In this document: positions 50,409-59,126 of the stretch, piece by piece
Numbering within the stretch: position 1 is the stretch's first letter
Layout of the letters: the number at the start of each line of letters is the position of its first letter
Assembly (NCBI GenBank): GCA_949296475.1
Contig: CASFOK010000018.1
Span: 1 to 62,632 of the forward strand
Reading direction: 5' to 3'
Length of the DNA stretch: 62,632 nucleotides
DNA from: an uncultured Pseudomonadota bacterium
Lineage (GTDB): Bacteria > Pseudomonadota > Alphaproteobacteria > Rs-D84
Program-made: the position numbers and the translations under genes
The notes under the pieces: generated by a model
Databases searched by the model: none
What the model was told of the DNA's origin: nothing
What the model saw: the letters and a program-made list of their open reading frames with translations, nothing else

Positions 50409-50484
50409 GGGGTTGTAGCTCAGTTGGTAGAGCACTTGCATGGCATGCAAGGGGTCGTCAGTTCGAGTCTGATCAGCTCCACCA
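50409..50484 (+). tRNA. tRNA-Ala (GGC)
   Basis: Acceptor GGGGTTG with CAGCTCC (with G-U wobble), anticodon stem TTGCA/TGCAA around ATGGCAT giving GGC, T arm AGTTCGAGTCT, A73 and encoded CCA. Confidence 0.95.
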
Positions 50485-50497
50485 CAGTATTTAGTAT

Positions 50498-50575
50498 GGC
50501 GGATGTAGCTCAGCTGGTTAGAGCGTTGGTTTGTGGTACCAAATGTCGCCGGTTCGAATCCGGTCATCCGCCCCA
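50498..50575 (+). tRNA. tRNA-His (GUG)
   Basis: The extra G(-1) at 50498 pairs with C73, the identity mark of tRNA-His. Acceptor GCGGATG with CATCCGC, anticodon loop TTGTGGT giving GUG, T arm CGGTTCGAATCCG, encoded CCA. 13 bp after tRNA-Ala. Confidence 0.95.
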
Positions 50576-50784
50576 GTTATAAAAAATGCCGGCTTTACGC
50601 CGGTATTTTTTATAACGTTGGACGGGTCGGGTTCGAACCGCGGTTCGCATACGAGTCAGTAAGACGAACGAAGAGAAGTCGAACGTGAACGAGTGGTGAG
50701 CAGCACCGTCAGGTGCGATAAGCGAACAATACGAAGTCCAGCAATAAAAATGCTGGACGCAGGTGGCCCGGTCATCCGCCCCAG
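50560..50784. repeat. tRNA-His 3'-end duplication bounding a 190-bp insert
   Basis: The last 16 bases of tRNA-His plus one (50560-50576) recur exactly at 50768-50784. Between the copies are a perfect hairpin GTCCAGCA/TGCTGGAC (about 50736-50757), a GCACC-GTCA-GGTGC hairpin and a T-arm-like piece (GGGTTCGAACC near 50628). A duplicated tRNA 3' end is the mark left by integration at a tRNA gene, so this may be the remnant of a tiny element. A decayed tRNA duplication is the alternative. Confidence 0.6.
50585..50610 (+). terminator. Terminator after tRNA-His
   Basis: CCGGC (50589-50593) with GCCGG (50599-50603), then TATTTTTTAT. It ends the tRNA-Ala-tRNA-His unit. Confidence 0.75.
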
Positions 50785-50796
50785 AATAAAAAAAGG

Positions 50797-50818
50797 TCGC
50801 CGCAAGGCGATTTTTTTT
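50797..50818 (+). terminator. Terminator after the tRNA-His insert
   Basis: TCGCC (50797-50801), loop GCAA, GGCGA (50806-50810), eight T. The 190 bp after it up to 51011 hold only another hairpin (50913-50934). Confidence 0.75.
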
Positions 50819-50912
50819 GTTTTTTTTATTTTTTGTTGACATTAATATTTTTCTGTCTATGTTATATATAATATAAAAAACGGTAAAATGAAAGTCAGAT
50901 AAAAATAAATAA

Positions 50913-50934
50913 AAATCCCGCAATTGCGGGATTT
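50913..50934 (-). terminator. Terminator of the acyltransferase operon
   Basis: AAATCCCGC, loop AATT, GCGGGATTT at 50913-50934, with T-runs on both strands. It lies 78 bp downstream of the MBOAT gene stop (51012) on the minus strand. Confidence 0.7.
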
Positions 50935-51011
50935 CTTTATTCTGTATAAGAACGGGATGAGAACGCGAGACATGCCGTAAAGACAGACTAAAACAGCCGA
51001 TACTATATAAT

Positions 51012-52412
51012 TTAGAACCGGAAGTATATAAACGGGTTATATGTCCCTGCTGATATTGATGCCCAAGACAGCCCGAACAGTATTAACAACCAAAGATTTT
51101 GAAACGAGGTGGCTTTAGTGTCTTTGTCGTCGTTTAAGAAGTTACTAAATATCGGCATTGATAACATTATAGCCGTTATGAATATTATTATTTGTGTCGT
51201 GTCAATATAATATGGTAACGAATAAATTTCTTTGTATGGAATCAAACCGAACATATTTTTTATATAGTCTGTGGCGTATGTAATATTATCGGACCTAAAA
51301 ATGACCCAACCTATAACGAAAGCCAAAATGGTATAACAGTGCCGCAAGATAGAAGATGTGATGCCACCAATTCGCTTATGTAAGTTTGTTATTCTTTCAA
51401 ATATAATAAAAGCCCCGTGCCACAGTCCCCATATTACGAATGTCCATTCTGCGCCGTGCCATATTCCCGTCGCCAGAAAGACGATGAATAAGTTTAAATA
51501 AGTCCGATACTTAGAAATTCTGTTGCCCCCCAAGGGTATATATAAATATTCTTTGAACCACGTTGATAAAGATATGTGCCAACGGCGCCAAAATTCCGTG
51601 ATAGATTTTGAAATATAAGGATAATTGAAGTTTTCCAAGAATTTGAATCCGAACATGTGCCCTAAACCAATTGCCATATCAGAATAACCCGAAAAATCAT
51701 AAAATATCTGGAAAGTGTAGGCCAGCGCCCCTAACCAAGCAACGCCTGTGGAAAAGTCATAAACGGGTTGTGCAAATATAGCATCTGCTATGGCACCCAT
51801 GGTATTTGCAATCAAGACTTTTTTGGATAAACCTATAATAAAGCGTTTAATGCCATAAGAAAATTGATTAAACGTAATTTTTCTTTTGTCTATTTGATTG
51901 GCGACATCATGGTACTTTATAATTGGACCGGCCACGAGTTGTGGAAACAGCGTGATATATAAAGCCAGTTTATAAATATTTTTTTGTACGTTGACTTTCT
52001 TGTAATATACGTCAATGACATAAGACAAGGCTTGGAACGTATAAAAAGATATACCTATTGGCATAATAACTTCCAGAAACGAGAAGTTTGTACCGATTAC
52101 ACTGTTTATATTTTCCATTACAAAATTGAAATATTTGAAATAAAACAAGATACCGAGATTTGCAAGTATCGTTGTCAACAAGGCGATTTTTTTATGCTTT
52201 GGATATTTATTAATACATATTGCCCCAACGTAATTGATAAGTATCGTTCCCAACATGATAAACACATAGTTAGGTTCGCCCCACGCATAGAATATAATGC
52301 TGGACAATAGTAACAGTAAATTTGCCATTGTAATATTTTTGCGAACTAAAAAATATAAGCCGCATACAATGGGCAAGAATATAAATATAAAAGTCATTGA
52401 CGAAAACAGCAT
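51012..52412 (-). CDS. MBOAT-family O-acyltransferase (AlgI-like)
   Basis: 466 residues with about ten membrane helices. Family marks: SITEFWRRWHISLSTWFKEY with LYIPLGGNR, and TGIWHGAEWTFVIWGLWHGA with the catalytic His. AlgI-type proteins take acyl groups from the cytoplasm to the periplasm so that a partner can put them on a polysaccharide. The partner is the next gene upstream (52416-54065), three bases away. Together they probably O-acetylate a cell-surface glycan or peptidoglycan. Confidence 0.9.
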   Translation of the reverse strand: MLFSSMTFIFIFLPIVCGLYFLVRKNITMANLLLLLSSIIFYAWGEPNYVFIMLGTILINYVGAICINKYPKHKKIALLTTILANLGILFYFKYFNFVMENINSVIGTNFSFLEVIMPIGISFYTFQALSYVIDVYYKKVNVQKNIYKLALYITLFPQLVAGPIIKYHDVANQIDKRKITFNQFSYGIKRFIIGLSKKVLIANTMGAIADAIFAQPVYDFSTGVAWLGALAYTFQIFYDFSGYSDMAIGLGHMFGFKFLENFNYPYISKSITEFWRRWHISLSTWFKEYLYIPLGGNRISKYRTYLNLFIVFLATGIWHGAEWTFVIWGLWHGAFIIFERITNLHKRIGGITSSILRHCYTILAFVIGWVIFRSDNITYATDYIKNMFGLIPYKEIYSLPYYIDTTQIIIFITAIMLSMPIFSNFLNDDKDTKATSFQNLWLLILFGLSWASISAGTYNPFIYFRF

Positions 52413-52415
52413 AAG

Positions 52416-54065
52416 TTATTCCTTTGGAAATTGTTGGAAAAATAAATCGCTGGTGGAACGTTCTATGTTCATAAATATGACGGTATCATAATTTTGTTGT
52501 TTGATTTTATCCAGGTCATATTTATCAATGTTGTAATGCCACGCTCCGTTTACTTTATTACAAACAACGCTGAAATAAGGTTGTATATATTCAAAAAATG
52601 AATCGTGGAAAAAGTAAATAGAACGTTGCGCCGTCGGATTATGGGTTTCTAAAAATATTTCACCGCTGTAATCGTTTTGTGTAAATTGTACGTCTATTTG
52701 ATTAAAGAATATGGGCGACCAATATTTGTCTTGCATATATGGTGTCTTGCTGACGCTGGGCAGCATCTTTAACAAGTCCCCGTCAAAATGTGATGTTTTT
52801 TCCCAACCTTTTATATATAAAGAATTGTTAAATTCCGTATGAAATAGTTCTTTATATATTTTTGTAAATGCAACGTATGCGCCCAGTTTATTCCAATGTG
52901 TGTCGGTTTTATAATATAACAAGTCTTTATTTTTGGCGGCATCTATCAGTTCTTGATAAGGATAGATAACTTTTATGTCAGAATTTTGTTTGATATAGTT
53001 TACAAATTGGTTACCTATACTTTGTTCATCTGGGTACCTTTTATGAACGTATTTCGGAAAATACTGCGAGTATATTTTGTTTTTATCTGGTATCAAGACG
53101 TATACGAATTCTTTATTATTGGCTTTGCACCATTCGTTAATCTGCACAAGATAATTCAACGCTTTTTGAAAATCTTGCGCAGAGTAATATTGGTTGTTGA
53201 TATAGTTATCTAAACTATGTCCTTGGGCAAGAAACAGCCAGTTATCATCGCCTTGGATAGCGTGTTCGTTTCGTGGGTGCAAATTAATGCGACCGATTGC
53301 GTTATATATATTTATCATTTGTTTCCTGCCGAAAAATCGGTCGCTGAACCATTTTTCAAATTGCGGTGATAGTTCGCTATTCAGGTTACCGTCTGTAAAC
53401 AGATAAGGGGCGGGGTTAGGCGGACGATTTTCAATTAGTGTGTCGCCACCAGAGGTTTTCATTGCAGGCAAACATAGTAAAATGCAAAACGCGACAACGA
53501 ATACCAAGTCGGGCGTTTTTGCTTGAATTTTTACTGAAAGAATCTGATAAAACAGTAAAAAAGTTAAAACGGTCGCCAGTATTAAAAGGGGCCAGTTTAC
53601 GAATGTTCGGGCATTTATATCTAAAACCGGCTCATATACTACATAGGGGTCTGGAAAAGGTGCATTAAAAGATATTTCTTCATCTGTTATATTTCTATCA
53701 ATGATTTGATTGAACAAGAATTCTTTTGTGTTTAACCGTACATATTTATCACCACGAAGTGAAACGTTTTTAATGGTTATATGTCCGGGGGCAAAACCAA
53801 AATCAATTCGCAGTTTATAAACGTATTCTGTAGGAATTTTAATTTTTATGTTATATGTACCTTTTGGAACGTTCTTTGTAACAGAGTTTTGTTCGGAAAA
53901 GTAAACGTTTGGCTCTGTCGTCCAAAAAATTTGTGCTGGAAACGCATTTTCTGCAGTTATATCAGCAGACAGCATCAAGGCGCGATGCACAAAATGGTTA
54001 TGAAAACAAAGCATGGTAAAGAAAGTTAATAATAAAGCAATAAAGATATTAGAACTTGTTTTCAT
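52416..54065 (-). CDS. AlgJ/AlgX-like SGNH-fold acetyltransferase partner
   Basis: 549 residues. An N-terminal membrane segment and a beta-sandwich-like region (about 40-150) are followed by a second helix (FVNWPLLILATVLTFLLFYQ), then the catalytic AlgX/DHHW-type domain: NNKEFVYVLIPDKNKIYSQY, and YKTDTHWNKLGAYVAFTKIY carrying the Asp-x-His of the triad. The Ser would be in FFHDSFFEY. It transfers the acyl group supplied by the MBOAT protein. Its extra N-terminal domain is larger than in AlgJ. Confidence 0.82.
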   Translation of the reverse strand: MKTSSNIFIALLLTFFTMLCFHNHFVHRALMLSADITAENAFPAQIFWTTEPNVYFSEQNSVTKNVPKGTYNIKIKIPTEYVYKLRIDFGFAPGHITIKNVSLRGDKYVRLNTKEFLFNQIIDRNITDEEISFNAPFPDPYVVYEPVLDINARTFVNWPLLILATVLTFLLFYQILSVKIQAKTPDLVFVVAFCILLCLPAMKTSGGDTLIENRPPNPAPYLFTDGNLNSELSPQFEKWFSDRFFGRKQMINIYNAIGRINLHPRNEHAIQGDDNWLFLAQGHSLDNYINNQYYSAQDFQKALNYLVQINEWCKANNKEFVYVLIPDKNKIYSQYFPKYVHKRYPDEQSIGNQFVNYIKQNSDIKVIYPYQELIDAAKNKDLLYYKTDTHWNKLGAYVAFTKIYKELFHTEFNNSLYIKGWEKTSHFDGDLLKMLPSVSKTPYMQDKYWSPIFFNQIDVQFTQNDYSGEIFLETHNPTAQRSIYFFHDSFFEYIQPYFSVVCNKVNGAWHYNIDKYDLDKIKQQNYDTVIFMNIERSTSDLFFQQFPKE

Positions 54066-54148
54066 TATGCAAATATTTTCGTTGTTTGTATTCTGAAAAA
54101 ATAAGATTTTTTTATCAAGTGTTTTTATCAGTTATCATTGATATAAAA

Positions 54149-54168
54149 AATCCCGCGTTTGCGGGATT
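54149..54168 (-). terminator. Terminator of the RNase E/G gene
   Basis: AATCCCGC (54149-54156), loop GTTT, GCGGGATT (54161-54168). The A-run at 54144-54150 gives the T-tail on the minus strand. Confidence 0.8.
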
Positions 54169-54173
54169 TATGT

Positions 54174-55970
54174 TTAGCCGACCAATTTTTGCCATAAACT
54201 AGACTTTTTCATTTGTTTTTTCTTTTTGCGACGGCGCGGTGCATTCATTGTTGTTTTTCGTGCCTCTATATGTTGGGCGTTTTTCTTTTTTGCATCCGAA
54301 GACGGAGAATAAGCGTCCAACAATTCTTCTGTTTTATTTTGTTCTGGGGCAACGCGCTGTATAGAATATTGGTCTATGTTCATCAAGCTGTCATCGCCTA
54401 CGATGACGATTTCCGTGTCAAATTCATTTTCCATTGCGGCCAGTTCCGCCCGTTTTTGATTCAGCAAGTAAATTGCTACATCCGTTGGTACGGTCATGAT
54501 TATTTTCTGTGCGCTTTTCGCCAACAGTTTTTCTTGCAGATGACGGAACAGAATGATTGCGGCCGTTTGTATGCTTGGTACGACGCCGGCGCCCATACAG
54601 TGCGGACACTGAACGTAAGAAGATTCCATAAAACTGCTGCGCAAACGTTGACGTGACAGCATCAAAACGCCAAAGTTATTTATTTTTGCGACTTGCGTTC
54701 TTGCGCGGTCGCGTTTCATGACTTCGCGCATTTTCATTTCTAGTTTGCGGTTATTGCGCTCTTCTTCCATGTCAATGAAGTCAATCGCAACAATCCCGGC
54801 CAAGTCACGCAGACGCAGTTGCAATGCGATTTCTTCTGCCGCTTCTAAATTAGTGTTTAACGCGGTTTGTTCAATATCTTTTTCTTTTATTGCGCGCGAC
54901 GAATTAACGTCAATCGTCACCATTGCTTCGGTCTGATTGATTACCAGCGAACCACCAGATGGTAACTGAACGTATGGACCGTGCAAGCCCTCTAACTGTT
55001 TTTCAACGCCGGCCTTGACCATCAGCGGTACGGCTGGGTCCTTGTATTGGACCAGTTGTTTACGTGGTGCGCGACCATACATTTGTTGAAAATATTGCTT
55101 TGCCGCATCAAAGGCTTCTTCCCCTTGGATGACCAATACGTCTTCTTTGTCGGACAAAAAGTCACGAACGACGCGACGCAATAAGGAATCTTCGGTATGT
55201 ATTGTAATGGGCGCAACTGATTCCAACGTGTTTTTGCGTATTTCGTTCCACAAGTTAACCAAATAGTCATAGTCTTTTGCGATGTCTGTTGCGTTCGCCT
55301 CAAACGCGGCCGTACGTAATACCACGGTCATACCTTTTGGTATTTTTAATTCGTGCAGTATTTCACGTAATCTGGCGCGTTCTGCTTTGTCCGATATTTT
55401 CTTAGAAATTCCATAACTGTTGCGTTTGCGCGAATTCGGCATCAAGACGGCGAAGCGACCGGCCAACGACAAATAAGTTGTCATAGACGCGCCTTTTTGT
55501 CCGCGTTCTTCTTTTACGCCTTGGACCAGCAAGATTTGTTTTGGTTTTATTACGTCTTGGATTTTGAATTCGTGCGCACGTTTGGTGAATTCTTTGTTAT
55601 CTTCCCCGGCGCTTTGGTCGTCGTATTCTGCGACCTCGTCGTTTTCGTCGTCTGGGTCTTCGTCGTCGTCAACGATGTTTGCATGCGCCAATTCAATCAA
55701 CTTCTTTTTTTGCTCTGGCGTTACTTGGTAGTAGTCGGGATGAATTTCAGAAAACGGTAAAAAACCATTTTTACCTGCGCCATAATCAACGAACGCAGCC
55801 TGCAAGGAAGGTTCTACGCGAATGACCTTGGCCAAATAAATGTTCCCTTTTATCTGAGGTTTTGTCGTTGTTTCAACGTCAAAATCAGAAACGCGGTTCG
55901 TGGCAGTATCCACCACCACCACCCTTGTTTCTTCCGGGTGGACTGCGTCCACATAAATCTTCTTTGACAT
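54174..55970 (-). CDS. rng: Ribonuclease E/G
   Basis: 598 residues. S1 domain at the N-terminus (about 35-150) is split by an acidic insert (DDDEDPDDENDEVAEYDDQS), as in RNase E of alphaproteobacteria. The catalytic Asp pair is in MVTIDVNSSRAIKEKDIEQT and IVAIDFIDMEEERNNRKLEM. The zinc link is VQCPHCMGAGVV. It cuts AU-rich single-stranded RNA in rRNA and mRNA processing. There is no long degradosome scaffold; only a 40-residue basic tail (ARKTTMNAPRRRKKKKQMKK), so it is closer to a short RNase E or RNase G. AAGGAT before the ATG. Confidence 0.9.
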   Translation of the reverse strand: MSKKIYVDAVHPEETRVVVVDTATNRVSDFDVETTTKPQIKGNIYLAKVIRVEPSLQAAFVDYGAGKNGFLPFSEIHPDYYQVTPEQKKKLIELAHANIVDDDEDPDDENDEVAEYDDQSAGEDNKEFTKRAHEFKIQDVIKPKQILLVQGVKEERGQKGASMTTYLSLAGRFAVLMPNSRKRNSYGISKKISDKAERARLREILHELKIPKGMTVVLRTAAFEANATDIAKDYDYLVNLWNEIRKNTLESVAPITIHTEDSLLRRVVRDFLSDKEDVLVIQGEEAFDAAKQYFQQMYGRAPRKQLVQYKDPAVPLMVKAGVEKQLEGLHGPYVQLPSGGSLVINQTEAMVTIDVNSSRAIKEKDIEQTALNTNLEAAEEIALQLRLRDLAGIVAIDFIDMEEERNNRKLEMKMREVMKRDRARTQVAKINNFGVLMLSRQRLRSSFMESSYVQCPHCMGAGVVPSIQTAAIILFRHLQEKLLAKSAQKIIMTVPTDVAIYLLNQKRAELAAMENEFDTEIVIVGDDSLMNIDQYSIQRVAPEQNKTEELLDAYSPSSDAKKKNAQHIEARKTTMNAPRRRKKKKQMKKSSLWQKLVG

Positions 55971-56176
55971 TTAATAATCCTTTTGTTCTGTATGCGTATG
56001 CAATGGAAATAACCCGTCCCCGTGGGGCGTCCAAGCCCATGCCAAGAGAATGCGCAACGATGATGAACAGCGCAAAGCGAATTACATAAAACAGTGATAA
56101 TACAAACACTTATATTAACCCCATGTCATACGATAACTTATAGCATAGCATGACCGACGGCAATAAAGCAAGGTAT

Positions 56177-57208
56177 TTATTTCTTCTTGCGTTTCAGTGG
56201 CTTTATCTGTTTGATTTTAGCGGGAATTTGCGGAATTTTTTCTTTTGCTTCTTCCAGCCAACGTTTCATTCTTGCGCGCAGCCAATTTTCATAAATCAAG
56301 AACAGGCCCCCCGCGCCAATCAGCGGCAATACATAATAGATGATTCTATATGCCAGCAAGGCACCGAATATGTCCGCTTTGTCAACGCTGTCTGGTAATG
56401 CCAACAGGAATATGGTTTCAAATACGCCGATGCCGCCTGGGACCTGGCTGAAAACCCCAGTAGTTTGTGCGATGACGAATAAACCGATATACGTTCCAAA
56501 AGGTATTTGAACAAAGGGCAACAGACAAAAATACAACACCAATCCTGCCAAAATGCTGTCTATTGCCCCCAGCAGCATTTGCAAGAAAGCAGTTTTTGTG
56601 GTTGGAACGTGGAATTTCAAGTTGCCTATTTTTATGCTTTTTTTGTTAAAGAAAATCGTCGCCGCAAAGTAAGCCAATATGGACGCCATACATATTATGA
56701 AAAGTATGTGTAATCCGACGCTGGCACCGACGGACTTGTCCAACAGCGCGCTGGGGACCAAGAAATATCCGATTATCAAAATTGCGGAACAACCCAGAAA
56801 GAAGGTAAAGCCGGAAAACGTCAGCATTTTAACGATATCGCCACCGCTTATACGCCAGCGCGTATAAAGGCGGTATCTGATTGCCCCCCCGCTGACAACG
56901 GCGTGGCCGGCGTTATTACTGATTGCGAACCCCAGCATTCCCGCCAACATCCATTTCCACCAAGAAACGTGCCCACCTACGTAACGTAACGCCAGAAAGT
57001 CATACAAAGATAAAGCCAAGTACCCCGCAAAGCAGGCCACGCACGCCGCGACCAAGTTCCACCAAGGTATGTACAGTATTGCGCTAAATATATCCGACAA
57101 ACTGTATTCGCGAAGTTGCCACCATAACATTCCGGCGGCTAGTATAAAGAAAAATATACCTGAATAACTTACTATTCTTTTAAACAGGCGTTTTGTCTTT
57201 GCTGACAT
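56177..57208 (-). CDS. Lysylphosphatidylglycerol-synthase-like membrane protein (UPF0104 flippase region)
   Basis: 343 residues with eight or so membrane helices. It corresponds to the membrane part of MprF/AglD-like proteins: LALSLYDFLALRYVGGHVSW, FAISNNAGHAVVSGGAIRYR, and GVFSQVPGGIGVFETIFLLA, which are the conserved segments. The synthase domain of MprF is missing. Such proteins may move lipids across the inner membrane. Basic tail (IKQIKPLKRKKK). AAAGGAT before the ATG at 57208. Confidence 0.82.
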   Translation of the reverse strand: MSAKTKRLFKRIVSYSGIFFFILAAGMLWWQLREYSLSDIFSAILYIPWWNLVAACVACFAGYLALSLYDFLALRYVGGHVSWWKWMLAGMLGFAISNNAGHAVVSGGAIRYRLYTRWRISGGDIVKMLTFSGFTFFLGCSAILIIGYFLVPSALLDKSVGASVGLHILFIICMASILAYFAATIFFNKKSIKIGNLKFHVPTTKTAFLQMLLGAIDSILAGLVLYFCLLPFVQIPFGTYIGLFVIAQTTGVFSQVPGGIGVFETIFLLALPDSVDKADIFGALLAYRIIYYVLPLIGAGGLFLIYENWLRARMKRWLEEAKEKIPQIPAKIKQIKPLKRKKK

Positions 57209-57334
57209 AAAAATCCTTTTTCAACTTGGCAGGATAGCAGGATATAATATAAAAAGCAAACCTAAAAAAAATTGCAATTTAAACATATTATTATATACTG
57301 GCAAAACAAATTACTGTAAACCAAGGGTTAATTT

Positions 57335-58051
57335 ATGATGCGACCATCGTTAAGAAAGGCGGAACAAATACGTCCGGTATCAATGGAAACGGGCGTAAAC
57401 AAGTGGGCCGAAGGTTCGTGCTTGATAAAAATGGGCGGTACCCAGGTATTATGTACGGCGTCTGTAGAATTGAATCAGCCACTGTGGAAAAGATTGCAGA
57501 ACAAGACGGGCGGTTGGGTTACGGCAGAATATTCAATGTTACCGCGCGCCGTTGGTACGCGTAAAACGCGCGAGACGCTGATGAAAGACCATCGCAGTGC
57601 GGAAATATCTAGGTTAATAGGTCGTGCGATGCGCAGCGTTGTTGACATGGAAAAACTGGGACGTCATACAATAACGATTGATTGCGACGTTATACAGGCA
57701 GATGGCGGCACAAGATGTGCGTCTATTACTGGTGGTTTTGTTGCGTTATCCTTGGCGGTGCGCTGGTTACTGGACAAAGGGCGCATAAAAGAAAATCCGA
57801 TACAAGAACATGTTGCCGCGATTTCAGCGGGCTTGTGGGACGGTGAGTTGGTATTAGATTTAGATTACGAAGAAGATTGCGTTGCGGAATTGGATTCTAA
57901 TTTTGTCGTATCTGAATCTGGCAGGTTCATAGAGGTTCAGGCAACGGGCGAACAGCATCCTTTTACCCAAGAACAACTTATAAAGTTAATGGACATGTCG
58001 TCAAAGGGATGCGCACGTTTAATAGAACTACAGAAAAAGATTTTGGAATAA
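57335..58051 (+). CDS. rph: Ribonuclease PH
   Basis: 238 residues, full length. It trims tRNA 3' ends by phosphorolysis. MRPSLRKAEQIRPVSMETGV at the start, WVTAEYSMLPRAVGTRKTRE (phosphate-binding Arg) and ITIDCDVIQADGGTRCASIT (catalytic Asp) define the family. It follows a CAAGGG site; ATG 57338 is an equally good start. Three bases separate it from the YcgN-family gene, so the two form an operon. Confidence 0.95.
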   Translation: MMRPSLRKAEQIRPVSMETGVNKWAEGSCLIKMGGTQVLCTASVELNQPLWKRLQNKTGGWVTAEYSMLPRAVGTRKTRETLMKDHRSAEISRLIGRAMRSVVDMEKLGRHTITIDCDVIQADGGTRCASITGGFVALSLAVRWLLDKGRIKENPIQEHVAAISAGLWDGELVLDLDYEEDCVAELDSNFVVSESGRFIEVQATGEQHPFTQEQLIKLMDMSSKGCARLIELQKKILE

Positions 58052-58054
58052 AGC

Positions 58055-58504
58055 ATGGATAATATAAAAAAACCGTTGACGCCTTTACAATTACAACGTA
58101 TTTCCGAACTGGAACATATGTCGCCCAATCAGTGGGACGCGTTATGTCGTCGTTGTGGAATGTGCTGTTTGATAAAGATGGGGGCAGGTCGGCATAAAAT
58201 CTTGTACACGCGCCTTTGTTGCGAGAATTTAGATCGTTCCACCCAGTTGTGCAAGGTATATTCAACTCGCTTTTGCCAGACGAATGTTCTGTGTGAAAAG
58301 GTGACCATAAAGACGATATTAGAAGGCGAGCTGTTACCCGCATCTTGTGCGTATGTAGAATATGTATTTGGCCCTGCGAGACATGCGGCAAAAGTAGATT
58401 TTGCGAACGTCAGTCCGTTAAATTCGTATAAATTATCGCGTTTATCGTTCTCTGAATTAATGCGATTTGCAATCAGGGATTCAATCAGGTGGTGCCGATA
58501 TTAG
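58055..58504 (+). CDS. UPF0260 (YcgN/YkgJ-like) Cys-cluster protein
   Basis: 149 residues. The clustered cysteines ALCRRCGMCCLIKM, LCCENLDRSTQLCKVYSTRF and ASCAYVEYVFG match the UPF0260 zinc/iron-sulfur family (YcgN of E. coli). Function unknown; it binds a metal or Fe-S cluster. Co-transcribed with rph and ended by the terminator at 58537-58562. Confidence 0.85.
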   Translation: MDNIKKPLTPLQLQRISELEHMSPNQWDALCRRCGMCCLIKMGAGRHKILYTRLCCENLDRSTQLCKVYSTRFCQTNVLCEKVTIKTILEGELLPASCAYVEYVFGPARHAAKVDFANVSPLNSYKLSRLSFSELMRFAIRDSIRWCRY

Positions 58505-58536
58505 TCATATGATATGCAGTTTACGTGAAAGGAAGC

Positions 58537-58562
58537 AACGCCACCGGTTTTGGTGGCGTTTT
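58537..58562. terminator. Bidirectional terminator
   Basis: AACGCCACC (58537-58545), loop GGTTTT, GGTGGCGTT (58552-58560), then TT. Lies between convergent genes. Confidence 0.8.
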
Positions 58563-58563
58563 G

Positions 58564-58761
58564 TCATATTTTCTTTTTGCGTTTTTCTGATTTAATCATT
58601 GCTTTGATTTCTTTTTGTACTATTCGCAAATGTTGTTGTATATCTGTCAGTGTGACATCTGGTTCAACCTTGTACGAAGCAACCAATTCTTTTAAGATTT
58701 CACATCTGCGACGCGTTTGTGCATCTTCTTGTCCGATGAATTCCAGTTTAAACAAGCTCAT
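58564..58761 (-). CDS. Small hypothetical protein behind the duplicated leader (65 aa)
   Basis: Start at ATG 58761 behind GGGGGAC. The helical charged protein (KLEFIGQEDAQTRRRCEILK, VEPDVTLTDIQQHLRIVQKE, basic end KSEKRKKKI) is not recognised. It is the only gene directly behind leader copy 1 (58777-58871), with 15 bp between, so it is the likely target of that attenuator-like element. Cytoplasmic; the basic tail might bind nucleic acid. Confidence 0.6.
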   Translation of the reverse strand: MSLFKLEFIGQEDAQTRRRCEILKELVASYKVEPDVTLTDIQQHLRIVQKEIKAMIKSEKRKKKI

Positions 58762-58776
58762 ACTGTCCCCCGTTTT

Positions 58777-58871
58777 GTTAAACAAAAACCACCAGAAATA
58801 TCGGTGGTTGGAGGATAAGAACTATAACACAGTATAGCGGGTTTATTCAATATATTCACCGCCCTCCAACC
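58777..58871 (-). promoter_or_regulatory. Attenuator/riboswitch-like leader, copy 1
   Basis: Read on the minus strand: GGTTGGAGG (58871-58863) pairs with CCTCCAACC (58814-58806) to close a three-way junction with two inner hairpins, GCGG.../...CCGC and CTATA/TATAG. Then AACCACC (58809-58803) and GGTGGTT (58793-58787) with TTTTTGTT form a terminator. The closing helix and the terminator share four bases (AACC), so they exclude each other. This is the logic of a transcriptional riboswitch. It precedes the 65-aa gene. Confidence 0.65.
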
Positions 58872-58886
58872 AAGGTTGATTGTTTT

Positions 58887-58915
58887 ATTATAACAACCAA
58901 TCGTATAAATTGAAA
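58887..58915 (-). promoter_or_regulatory. Promoter reading into leader copy 1
   Basis: Minus strand: TTTCAA (58915-58910), 17-nt spacer, extended -10 TGTTATAAT (TATAAT at 58892-58887). Transcription would start near 58880, just before the closing helix. Confidence 0.55.
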
Positions 58916-58950
58916 CCGACTTTTTTTAGGCAGTTTTTCTCCTTTGTTGC

Positions 58951-59045
58951 GTTAAACAAAAACCACCAGAAATATCGGTGGTTGGAGGATAAGAACTATA
59001 ACAGAGTATAGCGGGTTTATTCAATATATTCACCGCCCTCCAACC
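58951..59045 (-). repeat. Attenuator/riboswitch-like leader, copy 2 (direct repeat)
   Basis: 94 of 95 bases are identical to 58777-58871; the one change is in the loop of the CTATA/TATAG hairpin. A possible -10 (TATACA, about 59060-59055) lies just upstream on the minus strand. After its terminator comes AAAGGAG and a short run without an ATG gene, so the gene formerly behind this copy seems lost. It lies in the leader region of recG on the other strand. Confidence 0.85.
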
Positions 59046-59126
59046 GAGATGTATTGTATAATTAATTTATCCAAGATTCTATTATTTTATTGCGAAGTTT
59101 TGGTATTTTGACTACCTTTATATCAT

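Noticed and set aside
50355-50923. Minus-strand frames over tRNA-Ala, tRNA-His and the insert
   Set aside because: The peptides are the well-known spurious product of translating the reverse complement of tRNA genes.
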